From: Nitrosospira lacus
Lineage (GTDB): Bacteria > Pseudomonadota > Gammaproteobacteria > Burkholderiales > Nitrosomonadaceae
Length of the DNA: 64,000 bases
Assembly (NCBI RefSeq): GCF_000355765.4
Contig: NZ_CP021106.3
Span: 1,273,137 to 1,337,136 of the forward strand
Direction: 5' to 3'
Program-made: the position numbers and the translations under genes
The notes under the pieces: generated by a model
What the model was told of the DNA's origin: nothing
Seen by the model: the letters and a program-made list of their open reading frames with translations, nothing else
Databases searched by the model: none
In this document: positions 1-8,781 of the stretch, in pieces
How the letters are laid out: each line of letters opens with the position of its first letter
Position numbering within the stretch: the first letter of the stretch is position 1

Positions 1-660
1 ATACATGGGATCCAGTTGATCGATGGTGGTCAAAAGGTTGGTCTGGGCAGAGACCAACCGCCCTTCGTAGAAATGGCTGCGTCCGATGCGGCCGTTTACG
101 GGTGCGGTAATGAGCGTGTTATCGAGATCGAATTTCGCCTTGACCAGATCGCTTTGCGCGGCCTCCAGCGCGGCCCTGGTTCCCAGTACTGCCGCTACGG
201 CATCATCGACATTTTTTCGGCTTACGGCCTGTTCCTCAAGAAGCGGTTTTACGCGAGCCAGGTCCTGCTCAGCCTGGACAAGCTCAGCCTGAGCCTGGGC
301 CACTCTGGCTTTGCCGCTGAGATAGATGGCTCTGAAGGGCACAGGATCGATGAGATACAACCGATCATCCTTTTTGACGTTCCGGCCTTCGGTAAAAAAG
401 ACTTTCTTGATAATCCCGGTTACCTGCGATCGAATCTCCACGGGACGAAAGGCTTCTGTCTGCCCGATAAACTCCGGTTCATCCGGGACCGTTTGAGTGG
501 CTACAGTAATGACTTCCACCTGAGGGATGGGCGGAGGGGGAGCGGGCGCTTTCTCCGAACAGCCGGCAAGGAGCGTCAGGAGCAGCCCGGTACTCATGCG
601 AATAATGGCAGCCCCGTCTTTGGGGGCCAGCATCATCGGCCATTGTATTGTCAAGTTCAT
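1..660 (-). CDS. RND efflux periplasmic adaptor (HlyD/AcrA family), 3' end outside the window
   Basis: This is the N-terminal 220 codons of a membrane-fusion subunit that links an inner-membrane RND pump to an outer-membrane channel. It begins MNLTIQWPMMLAP; a hydrophobic lipoprotein-type signal ends LLTLLAGC (Cys34), so the protein is probably lipid-anchored in the periplasm. After a Pro-rich linker come the first lipoyl half (EIRSQVTGIIKK), an alpha-helical hairpin rich in Ala, Gln and Glu, and the second half (APVNGRIGRSHFYEG). AGGAAGAG lies 8 nt before the chosen ATG; a later in-frame ATG at 597 would leave a signal without its basic residue. The gene follows the outer-membrane channel gene on the same strand after 144 nt, so it probably opens a second RND system. 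The reading frame is open to base 1. Confidence 0.9.
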   Translation of the reverse strand, partial: MNLTIQWPMMLAPKDGAAIIRMSTGLLLTLLAGCSEKAPAPPPPIPQVEVITVATQTVPDEPEFIGQTEAFRPVEIRSQVTGIIKKVFFTEGRNVKKDDRLYLIDPVPFRAIYLSGKARVAQAQAELVQAEQDLARVKPLLEEQAVSRKNVDDAVAAVLGTRAALEAAQSDLVKAKFDLDNTLITAPVNGRIGRSHFYEGRLVSAQTNLLTTIDQLDPMY

Positions 661-804
661 ATGCGTGGCTCTTCCTGACAAAAGGATGAAATATCTGAAG
701 AGTTATGGCGTTCAGGTATTGAAAACTCCCGTTTCCGGAAAATCAGATCCCGGTAGAAATCCAAAGAAACCCTCGGTTCGCGTATGTCAATGACGCGGCA
801 TCGA

Positions 805-2328
805 TCATCCCGGCATCCATCCTCCACCCAGGGCCTTATAGAGTTGAACGACAGACACCAGATGGAAGCGGCGTGTCGCCGTGAGGGCAAATTCTGCATC
901 GAACAGATTGCGCTTGGCAAGGAGCACATCCACATAGCTCGTAATGCCCCCCTTGTAGCGAAGGTCGGCCACATGCAAAGCGGAGCGCAATGCTTCGACC
1001 TGCTCCTGCTGCGCCTTGCGCTGGTCATTGACGGTACGAATAGCCACCAGGGCGTCTTCCACCTCCTTGAACGCCACCAGGATGGTTTGCTCATATTCTG
1101 CCAACACTTGCCTTGCCTGGGCCTCTGCGGCCCGCTGGTCGAAACCCAGGCTTTGCGCATTAAGCAAGGGGCCGGCCAGTCCGAGCCCACCCACTCCGAA
1201 CTCGCTTCCCGAGAGCAGCAGACGGGACAAAGCCGGACTGGCCACCCCCAGAAAGCCCGTGATGGTGAGCTTGGGAAATCGCGCCGCCTTGGCCATCCCG
1301 ATTCTGGCGGTGGCCGCCGCCAGGGTTTGCTCCGCCTGTAAAATATCGGGACGCCGCTGCAGCAGCTCGGAAGGCAGGCCGGCGGGCACTTCCGGCGGCA
1401 TCAATTGTTCCGTCAGCGAGTGGCCCCGCACAATCGGCACCGGGTTTTTTCCCAGCAGTACACTCAGTTCATTTTCCTTCTGAACCATCTGGCGTTCAAG
1501 TTCTGCTACTCGGGTGGCGGCATTGGCCCGCTCCGCCTCGAACTGATCCAGATCGAGGCGGGAAATCAACCCGCCTCGCAATTGGGCCCGGGAAATGGCA
1601 ACGGATTCTTCCCACGACGCCAGGGCGCGCCGGGCAATATCCAATTGCATATCAAATTGCAGCAGATCGAAATAGGACTGCGCCACCGAACTTACTAACG
1701 TTAGCACTATCGCCCGGCGATTTTCCTCGCGTGCCATCAGATCGGCGCGGGCAGCTTCATTGGAACGGCGCAGCCTGCCCCAGATATCCAGCTCCCAGTT
1801 CAAGGTTGTCTGTCCGAAATAACTGTAGGGCGTGGGAAAGCCGGGACGAAGGAAGCCGCCGAGGGTACCCATCGCCGGAGCATTGGCGTTTATGTCCATT
1901 TTGGGAAGGAAGTCCATGCGCGCTATGCTTAGGCGTGCCTGGAGTTCTTCGATACTTGCCACCGCCTGCTTGAGATCCTTATTCTCCAGCAAGGCCTGGT
2001 TGATGAGCCGCTGAAGTTCTTCATCCTGCAGGAGCTCCCACCAGGGGAGGTTGGCGATGGACTGCCCTTCCGTTTGCGCCATGCGAAACTTCTCCGCGGT
2101 GTCGATGGGAGGACGGAAATAGTCGGGTCCCATGGCGCAGGATGTCAACAGAATGCTCGGGAGTAATAACAGTATGCGGATTCGGCGGTAATATCCCTTC
2201 TTCCTCGAGGAAAGCGCGGCCGATGATAACTCTCCGGGGATAGCGGAAAGCGTTGTGGCTGTATCAACCGATTTAACGCCGTTGACCAAGGCAACCACCG
2301 GATGGGGTAATCTTGAATATGGCATCAT
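805..2328 (-). CDS. Outer-membrane efflux channel lipoprotein, NodT/OprM (TolC-like) family
   Basis: This is the outer-membrane exit duct of the tripartite RND pump encoded just upstream. The 507-aa frame contains a lipobox SILLTSC (Cys64) followed by MGPDYFRPP, the usual mature N-terminus of this family, and two outer-membrane efflux repeats rich in Ala, Gln and Glu, ending in a conserved VVQLYKALGGGW. The ATG overlaps the stop of the pump gene (ATGA), which points to translational coupling. The stretch before the lipobox is unusually long (about 47 residues before the RRIRILLLL signal core), so a later non-ATG start is possible. Mature length of about 444 residues is normal. Family assignment is firm; the substrate is unknown. 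Confidence 0.93.
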   Translation of the reverse strand: MMPYSRLPHPVVALVNGVKSVDTATTLSAIPGELSSAALSSRKKGYYRRIRILLLLPSILLTSCAMGPDYFRPPIDTAEKFRMAQTEGQSIANLPWWELLQDEELQRLINQALLENKDLKQAVASIEELQARLSIARMDFLPKMDINANAPAMGTLGGFLRPGFPTPYSYFGQTTLNWELDIWGRLRRSNEAARADLMAREENRRAIVLTLVSSVAQSYFDLLQFDMQLDIARRALASWEESVAISRAQLRGGLISRLDLDQFEAERANAATRVAELERQMVQKENELSVLLGKNPVPIVRGHSLTEQLMPPEVPAGLPSELLQRRPDILQAEQTLAAATARIGMAKAARFPKLTITGFLGVASPALSRLLLSGSEFGVGGLGLAGPLLNAQSLGFDQRAAEAQARQVLAEYEQTILVAFKEVEDALVAIRTVNDQRKAQQEQVEALRSALHVADLRYKGGITSYVDVLLAKRNLFDAEFALTATRRFHLVSVVQLYKALGGGWMPG

Positions 2329-5300
2329 GTCGCTTCTGTCTGCGCATTTTCAACCTGCTTCTCCGTTTGCTTACGAGAAAGCCAGGTAAAAAACAAGGGA
2401 ATGAATATGGTGGCAACAAAGGTTGCAAGTATCATTCCTCCAAACACGCCGGTACCCATTGAGCGGCGGGCAGCGGCTCCTGCTCCTGTGGCAATCACCA
2501 GCGGCACGATCCCCAGCACAAAAGCCATGGAGGTCATGACAATCGGCCGAAAGCGCAGACGCGCAGCCTCAACCGCGGCTTGCGCAACCGGCATCCCTTC
2601 CCGCATTTTCTGACTGGCAAATTCTACAATCAGGATAGCATTCTTTGCCGCCAGTCCTATCAGTGTAATCAGGCCAACCTGAAAATAAATATCATTGGGC
2701 ATCCCGCGAATTAAAACGGCAAGCAGCGCGCCGGTCAGCGCAAATGGCACAGCCATGATAACGGCCAGCGGCAGTGCCCAGGTTTCGAACTGTGCGGCCA
2801 GAATGAGAAATACCATGATGATGGCGAAACTGAAAGCGAGGACTGCGGCCGAACCGGTACGTTTCTCCTGATAGGCCTGTGCTGTCCAGGCAATTTGATA
2901 ATTATCGGGTAAATTCCTTGCCGCAATCTCCTCCACCAGCTTGATGGCGTCACCCGAGCTTACTCCAGGTGCGCCGCTCCCCATAATTTTTGCGGAAAGC
3001 AGACCATTGTAACGCTCCAACTGTTCCGCCCCGACTATGGTGCTGATTTTGCTCAGTGCCGACATAGGCACCATCTCGCCGGATTGTGACCGGACGTACA
3101 CCCTGCCGAGATCCTCCGGTTTCATGCGGTATTGGGGCTCAGCCTGTAATTGCACACGATAAGTGCGCCCGGCCTTATTGAAATCATTGATATAGAGCGA
3201 ACCCATGGTGCTCTGCAAGGTGGCATACAGGTCGGCAATCGACACCCCTTGCGAGATTGCCTTGGCCTCATCCACTTCAATAAAGAACTGCGGCACGGTA
3301 GGCCGGAAAAAGGTGGCTATGCCGGCGAGACGTGGTTCATGGTTGAGTGCGTCAATGAAATTATTCACGACACCCGACAACTGCAAAGGGTCCGAACCAC
3401 CACGGCTTTGCACGTAAACCTCAAAGCCTCCCGCAGTACCGAGGCCACGAATGGCTGGCGGATTAAACGTTATCGCAATGCCGTCCGGCTGCTGCATGCC
3501 GATGCCCGACAGCTTGCCGACGATATCCTCCGCTGTGGCGGTGCGCTCGGACCAGTCTTTAAATGCAACGAACATGGTTGCCGAGCTGGTTTTATTCCCG
3601 CCGCCGATAAGATCGAAGCCATTGACCACAAATTCGTGGGCAACAGCCGGATCTTCCGCAATAGCGGCGCGCACCGCTTCGGCGGTTTTGGTGGTTCGGG
3701 CGAGCGTGGCACCGTCCGGCAAAATTGTTGCGGTTACCACATAACCCTGATCTTCCGGAGGTACGAAGCTTTCAGGAACTATTTTAATCAGGTAGATTGC
3801 GGCGGCGATAATGCCTGTGAATACGAACGTTCCAATGATCCTGTGTTTTAAGGTCGTGCTGACCGTCTGGATATAAAAATTGGTCAGGCGGCTGAAGCCG
3901 TTATTAAATGCGCGAAAAAATGCGGAGTCGCCATGCGTATGTTTCAGCAGGATGGCGCATAACGCGGGCGTGAGCGTCAATGCCACCACACCCGATATGA
4001 TGACCGCGACAGCGACTGTCACCGCAAACTGGCGATATAATTCGCCGGCAATGCCCCCCATGAACGCTACAGGCACAAATACCGCGCACAGTACCAATAC
4101 AATGGCCACTACGGCACTTGCAACCTGCTCCATGGATCGGATGGCGGCTTTCATCGGCGACAGTTTTTCTTCGTCCATCAAGCGTTCGATATTTTCCAGC
4201 ACGACAATGGCATCATCCACCACGATCCCGATGGACAGCACCATGGCGAATAGCGTAAGCGTATTGATGGAGAAACCGAATACCCACAAACCGGCAAAAG
4301 TGCCGATCAGGGAAATGGGTACCGCGATAATGGGAATCAGCGTGGCACGCCAGCTTTGCAGGAAGAGGTAGACAACCAGTATAACCAGGATCATCGCCTC
4401 GCCGAGCGTTTTGACCACTTCCCACATGGAGGCTTTGACGAATTTGCTGGTGTCGTAAGGCACGACATAATCCATTCCTTCCGGAAAATATTGTTTCAAC
4501 TCATCCATTTTTGCCATGAGCGCGTTCGCCGTATCCAGGGCATTCGCGCCGGGCTGCAGAAAGATGGGGATACCCGCGCCTGGCTGGCCATTCAATGCCG
4601 TACGCACGTCGTAACTCAGTGCCCCGAGTTCGATCCGGGCTACATCCCTGAGATAAAGAACTCCCCGGGGACCCTCGGCACGCAAGATGATATTGCCGAA
4701 TTGTTCGGGTTCCAGCAGCCGGCCTTTGGCGTTAACGGTATAAATCAGTTGCTGATCCGCTGGCGCCGGTTCCTGGCCTATCTTGCCCGCAGCATACTGT
4801 GCATTTTGTGTCCGGATAGCCGCAGCCACATCTGTCGTGGTCACTCCCAGTTGCGCCATGCGATCGGGGCGCAGCCAGATGCGCATGGAATAGTCCTGGC
4901 CGCCGAAAACCAGGGCGTCACCCACGCCCTTGGTGCGTTTCAGTTCATCCAGGATATTGAGCGTGGCGTAATTGCTTAAATACAGCGGATCGTATTTTCC
5001 TTTCTCCTTCGAGATCAGCATGAACACCAGCAGGATGTCATTGGACCGCTTTTCTATTTTCAGACCGGTCCGCCGGACTTCGTCCGGCAATCGCGGCAAG
5101 GCAATATTGACGCGATTGCTGGTGTTGAAAGTGGCCTGGTCGATATCCGTGCCGACCTCGAAGGTCGCGGTAATGGTGAGCGTGCCGCTGGAGTCGGCGC
5201 TGGAACTGAAATACAGCAAATTGTCGACGCCGCTCAGCTGTTCTTCAATCGGGGCGGCAACCGTTTTAGCCAGGGTTTCAGCGCTTGCGCCCGGAAAGGT

Positions 5301-5441
5301 CGCAGTTATCAATACGGTAGGAGGCGCGATTTGGGGGTACTGCGCGATGGGCAGTTGCATCGCGGCAGCCAGCCCTGCCAGAACGATGATAATGGACAAT
5401 ACCGATGCAAAAATGGGCCGCGTAATAAAGAATCTGGTCAT
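2325..5441 (-). CDS. RND multidrug efflux transporter, HAE1 family (AcrB/MexB-like)
   Basis: This is an inner-membrane proton/drug antiporter subunit. At 1038 aa it has the normal length for the AcrB class. The N-terminus MTRFFITRPIFASVLSI is typical, with TM1 followed by the first porter domain. The TM4 proton-relay motif is present (GIVVDDAIVVLENIERLM, with the Asp pair), and the second repeat ends in TM helices with PLFFTWLSRK. It sits between adaptor and channel genes and overlaps both by 4 nt (ATGA at each junction), so the three subunits are translationally coupled. Hydrophobic and amphipathic drugs are the expected substrates from the family; nothing here narrows this. Confidence 0.96.
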   Translation of the reverse strand: MTRFFITRPIFASVLSIIIVLAGLAAAMQLPIAQYPQIAPPTVLITATFPGASAETLAKTVAAPIEEQLSGVDNLLYFSSSADSSGTLTITATFEVGTDIDQATFNTSNRVNIALPRLPDEVRRTGLKIEKRSNDILLVFMLISKEKGKYDPLYLSNYATLNILDELKRTKGVGDALVFGGQDYSMRIWLRPDRMAQLGVTTTDVAAAIRTQNAQYAAGKIGQEPAPADQQLIYTVNAKGRLLEPEQFGNIILRAEGPRGVLYLRDVARIELGALSYDVRTALNGQPGAGIPIFLQPGANALDTANALMAKMDELKQYFPEGMDYVVPYDTSKFVKASMWEVVKTLGEAMILVILVVYLFLQSWRATLIPIIAVPISLIGTFAGLWVFGFSINTLTLFAMVLSIGIVVDDAIVVLENIERLMDEEKLSPMKAAIRSMEQVASAVVAIVLVLCAVFVPVAFMGGIAGELYRQFAVTVAVAVIISGVVALTLTPALCAILLKHTHGDSAFFRAFNNGFSRLTNFYIQTVSTTLKHRIIGTFVFTGIIAAAIYLIKIVPESFVPPEDQGYVVTATILPDGATLARTTKTAEAVRAAIAEDPAVAHEFVVNGFDLIGGGNKTSSATMFVAFKDWSERTATAEDIVGKLSGIGMQQPDGIAITFNPPAIRGLGTAGGFEVYVQSRGGSDPLQLSGVVNNFIDALNHEPRLAGIATFFRPTVPQFFIEVDEAKAISQGVSIADLYATLQSTMGSLYINDFNKAGRTYRVQLQAEPQYRMKPEDLGRVYVRSQSGEMVPMSALSKISTIVGAEQLERYNGLLSAKIMGSGAPGVSSGDAIKLVEEIAARNLPDNYQIAWTAQAYQEKRTGSAAVLAFSFAIIMVFLILAAQFETWALPLAVIMAVPFALTGALLAVLIRGMPNDIYFQVGLITLIGLAAKNAILIVEFASQKMREGMPVAQAAVEAARLRFRPIVMTSMAFVLGIVPLVIATGAGAAARRSMGTGVFGGMILATFVATIFIPLFFTWLSRKQTEKQVENAQTEAT

Positions 5442-6676
5442 GATGGTTCCCGCTCACGTCCACTGGCCTGCTTATCTGGGCTGGACTGAGCAGGAGGCTC
5501 GGCGGGCGCCTTCGCCGCAGGAGCTTCTCCGGGTGCATGGAGTGACACTAGCGTGCCAGGACGAAGCTTGATGATGTTATCGACGATGACTTTATCGCCG
5601 GCTTTCAGCCCGCCGAGAATCACCCAATCCTTGCCTATCCACTTACCCGCCTCTACCGGCCGTATCGTGGCTTCATTTTTTTCGTTGACTATATATACAC
5701 TTTTGCCTAGGTCGGACGTTTGCACTGCAACCTGCGGCACGAGAAAAACCCCATCGCGTTCGCCCATGATTACACGCGCCCGGACAAATTGTCCCGGTAA
5801 CAGGCGCTGTTCGGGGTTCTCAAACGTGGCACGCAGTTGTTGTGTACCCAGTGACGGATCGATTCGACTGGCGGCGAAATTCAATTCTCCTTTCCTTTCA
5901 TACTCCGTCCCATCCGGTAATATCAACGTGACCTGCTTTACCCTCTGTTCAGTAAGCGGCCCGCCAAGCTGTACCAGTTCGCTATCGGAAAGACTGAAAC
6001 GTACCCATATGGGCGAGAGCTGAACCAGCGTGGTCAGCAGACTGTCGTTCGCCTCCACCAAGGCTCCCTCGGAGAATTGGAAGCGGCCCGATATACCGCT
6101 CACCGGCGCTGTCACGATCGTATAAGAAAGATTGAGCTCTGCGTCGCGCACGCGCGCTTCGGCCTGCTGCAAGGCGGCACTGACGATTGCACTGTCAGAG
6201 GCGGCGTTGTCATACTCACGCTGACTGATGGCTTGCGTGTCGAGCAGATCACGCAAACGATGCTCTTCCCGCTCGGCCTGTTTGATACGGGCTTTTTGTT
6301 CAGCGAGTTGCGCCCGGGCCTGGGCCAGGGCATTTTGATAAGGCACGGGATCAATCTGAAACATGGGCTGCCCTGCTTTTAACGCGGCGCCTTCTTCATA
6401 CAGGCGTTTGAGCAGAATGCCGCCTACACGAGGCCGTATTTCGACTTCCTTGGCGCCTTCGGTTTGGGCAACGGCTTCGGCGCTTATCGGCACGCTGGTG
6501 GGTTGCACTTCGATCACGCTGACAGGAAGCGCCATTCCGGCTTGGGGCTGATTGGCCGTCTGATCACTTTTGCCGCACGCGCTCAGTGCGATGCCAACTA
6601 TTAGCGCAATGAGTAATTTTGAGTGAATTACCAACGAACTACGAAATTTTTTCTTATAATATCTGGCGATTGCCAT
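5438..6676 (-). CDS. RND efflux periplasmic adaptor lipoprotein (AcrA/MexA-like)
   Basis: This is the adaptor of the first RND pump, 412 aa. A basic N-terminus (YYKKKFR) and hydrophobic core end in the lipobox ALSAC (Cys34). The lipoyl halves are split by a helical hairpin (about residues 100-175; QARAQLAEQKARIKQAERE), followed by the beta-barrel and membrane-proximal domains (QVAVQTSDLGKSVYIV) and a Pro/Ala-rich tail. GGAG lies 8 nt before the ATG. It is the first gene of the operon, transcribed divergently from the AcrR-type repressor, and its promoter region includes the palindrome at 6737-6760. Confidence 0.95.
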   Translation of the reverse strand: MAIARYYKKKFRSSLVIHSKLLIALIVGIALSACGKSDQTANQPQAGMALPVSVIEVQPTSVPISAEAVAQTEGAKEVEIRPRVGGILLKRLYEEGAALKAGQPMFQIDPVPYQNALAQARAQLAEQKARIKQAEREEHRLRDLLDTQAISQREYDNAASDSAIVSAALQQAEARVRDAELNLSYTIVTAPVSGISGRFQFSEGALVEANDSLLTTLVQLSPIWVRFSLSDSELVQLGGPLTEQRVKQVTLILPDGTEYERKGELNFAASRIDPSLGTQQLRATFENPEQRLLPGQFVRARVIMGERDGVFLVPQVAVQTSDLGKSVYIVNEKNEATIRPVEAGKWIGKDWVILGGLKAGDKVIVDNIIKLRPGTLVSLHAPGEAPAAKAPAEPPAQSSPDKQASGREREPS

Positions 6677-6736
6677 TTTTTAACTCCATGCCGGACAAGC
6701 TAAACGTCTCAAACAAAGTGGATCAAACGGAATATT

Positions 6737-6760
6737 TGCATACATTCGTGTTTGTATGTA
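6737..6760. promoter_or_regulatory. AcrR-type operator palindrome between efflux operon and repressor
   Basis: A 24-bp imperfect inverted repeat with left arm TGCATACATTCG and right arm TGTTTGTATGTA. From memory of the published E. coli acrAB operator, I count 20 of 24 identical bases. It is centred in the 143-nt region between the divergent adaptor and repressor genes, where a TetR-family repressor would control both. The overlapping AT-rich stretch (TAAATTATATAC to the right) could hold the repressor promoter. The repeat is seen directly; binding is inferred. Confidence 0.75.
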
Positions 6761-6819
6761 AATTATATACAAAAATCTCTCCATGTAAATAGTAAAGGAA
6801 ACAGGAGAACACTCGCGCG

Positions 6820-7437
6820 ATGGCTCGGAAAACAAAAGAGGATGCAGAATTAACCCGGCAACGTCTTATTCAGGCGGCACGTGAGGTATTCCTGGCGCGT
6901 GGTGTCAGCCGTACCACGATGGAACACATCGCCGTCCAGGCGGGTGTTACGCGCGGAGCCATCTACTGGCACTTCAACAATAAGATCGCCCTGTTTCAGG
7001 CGATGCGCGAACAGGTGTTTCTGCCACTCATTGATCGCATGGATGATACCTTGCTGGTGGAACGCTCTGAAGATCCGCTTGCATGCATAGAAAAGTTCCT
7101 ATGCGGCACGATCCAGATCCTGACCGATAGTATCGAGACACGGCAAATTTACGAAATCATGATGATCAAGTGTGAATATGTGGACGAATTCGCCACCGTT
7201 TTGCGGCAAATTTTATCAAATTGTTCCGGTATAGAAGAAAAGCTTAAACTGGTTTATGAGCGCGCAAAAACCCGCGAGCAATTACACATTTCCCATGATC
7301 CCTCTCAATTAGCGACAGATACGCATCTATTCTTTATCGGCCTGCTGCATATGTGGGTGAAAGATACGGATGGCAATCATTTTCGCCACCAGGCAATAGA
7401 ATTGGTCAAATCCCATATGAGACTCCGCCGACGCTAA
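6820..7437 (+). CDS. acrR: TetR/AcrR-family repressor of the RND efflux operon
   Basis: A 205-aa one-component regulator. The N-terminal helix-turn-helix (about residues 12-58) contains GVSRTTMEHIAVQAGVTRG followed by AIYWHFNNKIALFQAM, the close signature of the AcrR/TtgR/MexZ branch. The C-terminal TetR_C-like domain would bind the pump's ligands and release DNA. AGGAG lies about 12 nt before the ATG. It is divergent from the pump genes with a matching palindrome between them, so autoregulation plus repression of the pump is the likely role. The target is inferred from context. Confidence 0.92.
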   Translation: MARKTKEDAELTRQRLIQAAREVFLARGVSRTTMEHIAVQAGVTRGAIYWHFNNKIALFQAMREQVFLPLIDRMDDTLLVERSEDPLACIEKFLCGTIQILTDSIETRQIYEIMMIKCEYVDEFATVLRQILSNCSGIEEKLKLVYERAKTREQLHISHDPSQLATDTHLFFIGLLHMWVKDTDGNHFRHQAIELVKSHMRLRRR

Positions 7438-7632
7438 CGGCGTGCTTGCAGCAGCATACTGTCTCATTTTCGCTCGACTTCATCGTCAGGGCGTCCGCTA
7501 TGGATGGGGATCGCGAGTTTTTTGCGGCATATCTCCACATACCCCAGGCTTCTCGGCGGCCCCAGCGGCGCTTTATACATATAAACCGGATGGACGAAGT
7601 GTATCCGGCGACAACCATTTTTCCGGTAAAAT
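7438..7632. other. Intergenic segment upstream of the iscR promoter
   Basis: This is the first 195 nt of the 337-nt gap between acrR and iscR. I see no supported gene here; the short frames lack good ribosome sites and recognisable sequence. The right part of the gap (7633 onwards) carries the iscR promoter and operators. Confidence 0.5.
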
Positions 7633-7657
7633 ATAGTTGACCAAATCAATCAAGTAT
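7633..7657 (+). promoter_or_regulatory. IscR type 1 binding site, distal copy
   Basis: A 25-bp site starting ATAGTTGACC and ending AATCAAGTAT. It matches the [2Fe-2S]-IscR (type 1) consensus of E. coli except at a few positions in the centre and right arm. It overlaps the -35 element (TTGACC, 7637-7642) of the putative iscR promoter. It lies 28 bp from the proximal copy, measured start to start. Confidence 0.75.
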
Positions 7658-7665
7658 CTTATAGT
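7637..7665 (+). promoter_or_regulatory. Putative sigma-70 promoter of the isc/suf operon
   Basis: The -35 element TTGACC (7637-7642) and -10 element TATAGT (7660-7665) are separated by 17 bp, giving a predicted start near 7672 and a leader of about 100 nt before iscR. Both elements lie within or against the two IscR sites, so holo-IscR would block polymerase. A second weaker candidate is TTGACC at 7701 with an AT-rich box near 7724. Confidence 0.65.
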
Positions 7666-7685
7666 TGACTAAATCAGTCATGTAT
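7661..7685 (+). promoter_or_regulatory. IscR type 1 binding site, proximal copy
   Basis: A 25-bp imperfect palindrome, left arm ATAGTTGACTAA, right arm CAGTCATGTAT. By my count it agrees with the type 1 IscR consensus at 24 of 25 positions. It covers the -10 and start region of the putative iscR promoter, the arrangement expected for feedback repression by holo-IscR. Confidence 0.85.
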
Positions 7686-7774
7686 TGATCAAGGTACTGA
7701 TTGACCTACGGGCTGAACCAGCAATAATTAATATCTTTATTGATTGAATTTACGAGAGTAAAGAGGAGCTTATC

Positions 7775-8290
7775 ATGAGGCTAACAACCAAAGGACGGTT
7801 TGCGGTAACGGCGCTGCTGGATCTCGCAATGCAGCGCAGCGCCCATCCCGTGACCCTCGCTGAAATCAGCCAGCGTCAACAAATCTCACTATCTTACCTT
7901 GAGCAGCTGTTTGCCAAGCTGCGGCAGCGCGCCCTTGTCGACAGTGTTCGCGGTCCAGGCGGTGGATATTGTCTTGCGAAGGATATGGGGGAGGTGTCGA
8001 TCGCCGAGATTATCCTTGCGGTGGATGAGCCGATGGATTCGACTCAATGCAGTGGAAAGGAAAATTGCCACAACGACAAAAAGTGCATGACACACGATCT
8101 GTGGATAAAGCTTAATGATCTGATTTTCGATCACCTTGGCGCGATAACGCTAAAGCAGCTGGTTGATGACCAGAGAGCGAGGCAAGCGAGACAGAGTGGC
8201 GTGGTACAAATGCTGGATATGCGGAAGGTCATGCCCGAGCGTGAACGTGGAGTCATGTCCGAACGTGAGAACGCCGTATTTTCGGTCTGA
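7775..8290 (+). CDS. iscR: Rrf2-family Fe-S regulator IscR
   Basis: A [2Fe-2S] sensor that represses Fe-S assembly genes when cluster supply is sufficient. 171 aa. The winged helix contains MRLTTKGRFAVTALLDLA and the Gly-rich wing RGPGGGYCLAKD. The cluster ligands Cys92, Cys98, Cys104 and His107 fall at exactly the E. coli IscR numbering. An AGAGGAG ribosome site precedes the ATG. It is the first gene of the suf operon and has two IscR sites in its own promoter, so it is very likely autoregulated. The C-terminal tail after about residue 140 is variable in the family. Confidence 0.96.
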   Translation: MRLTTKGRFAVTALLDLAMQRSAHPVTLAEISQRQQISLSYLEQLFAKLRQRALVDSVRGPGGGYCLAKDMGEVSIAEIILAVDEPMDSTQCSGKENCHNDKKCMTHDLWIKLNDLIFDHLGAITLKQLVDDQRARQARQSGVVQMLDMRKVMPERERGVMSERENAVFSV

Positions 8291-8350
8291 TTTGGCTCGT
8301 ATATGCTTATTTCGATCATCATCATTTAGAATGACGACCGGAGAGTAGTG

Positions 8351-8692
8351 ATGACGATAACACTCACCGAGAATGCCGCGAAACAGATCCGGAAACAACT
8401 CGCGAAGCGTGGCAAGGGATTGGCCTTGCGCATCGGCGTGAAGAAGGTAGGTTGCTCCGGTTTTGCCTACACATTTGGGTATGCGGATGAAGTTTGCGCG
8501 GACGATCAGATGTTCGAGTCTTACCAGGCTAACGTGGTGGTGGATGCCGGCAGCTTCCCGTTTCTCGATGGTTCGCGTATTGATTTCGTCAAGGAAGGAC
8601 TCAATGATTCGTTCAGATTCGACAATCCTAATGTCGAGAATACGTGCGGCTGTGGCGAAAGCTTCAGTCTGAGGGAGCCGGCCAAGATCTAG
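8351..8692 (+). CDS. iscA: A-type Fe-S carrier protein (IscA/SufA/HesB family)
   Basis: Accepts clusters or iron and passes them to apo-proteins. 113 aa from the ATG at 8351, which has GGAG 7 nt upstream; the preceding GTG at 8348 is a poorer start. The three conserved cysteines Cys35, Cys99 and Cys101 (VGCSGFAY and CGCGESFSL) are at E. coli IscA positions. Second gene of the operon, between iscR and sufB. Whether to name it iscA or sufA is arbitrary, because the operon is otherwise Suf-type. Confidence 0.92.
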   Translation: MTITLTENAAKQIRKQLAKRGKGLALRIGVKKVGCSGFAYTFGYADEVCADDQMFESYQANVVVDAGSFPFLDGSRIDFVKEGLNDSFRFDNPNVENTCGCGESFSLREPAKI

Positions 8693-8781
8693 CCTGCTGG
8701 CATAGGCGCGGGGGTGGAAAAGAATTTTAGTAACGAGTTCGAAGTTTTTTTCTTCGACGTGAACGATATTGGAGCAACCTA

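Noticed and set aside
16-678. 220-codon plus-strand frame at the left edge
   Set aside because: Antisense to a minus-strand RND adaptor whose lipobox, lipoyl motifs and hairpin are intact.
3150-3851. 233-codon plus-strand frame inside the RND pump gene
   Set aside because: Lies wholly antisense to the pump and has no recognisable sequence or ribosome site.
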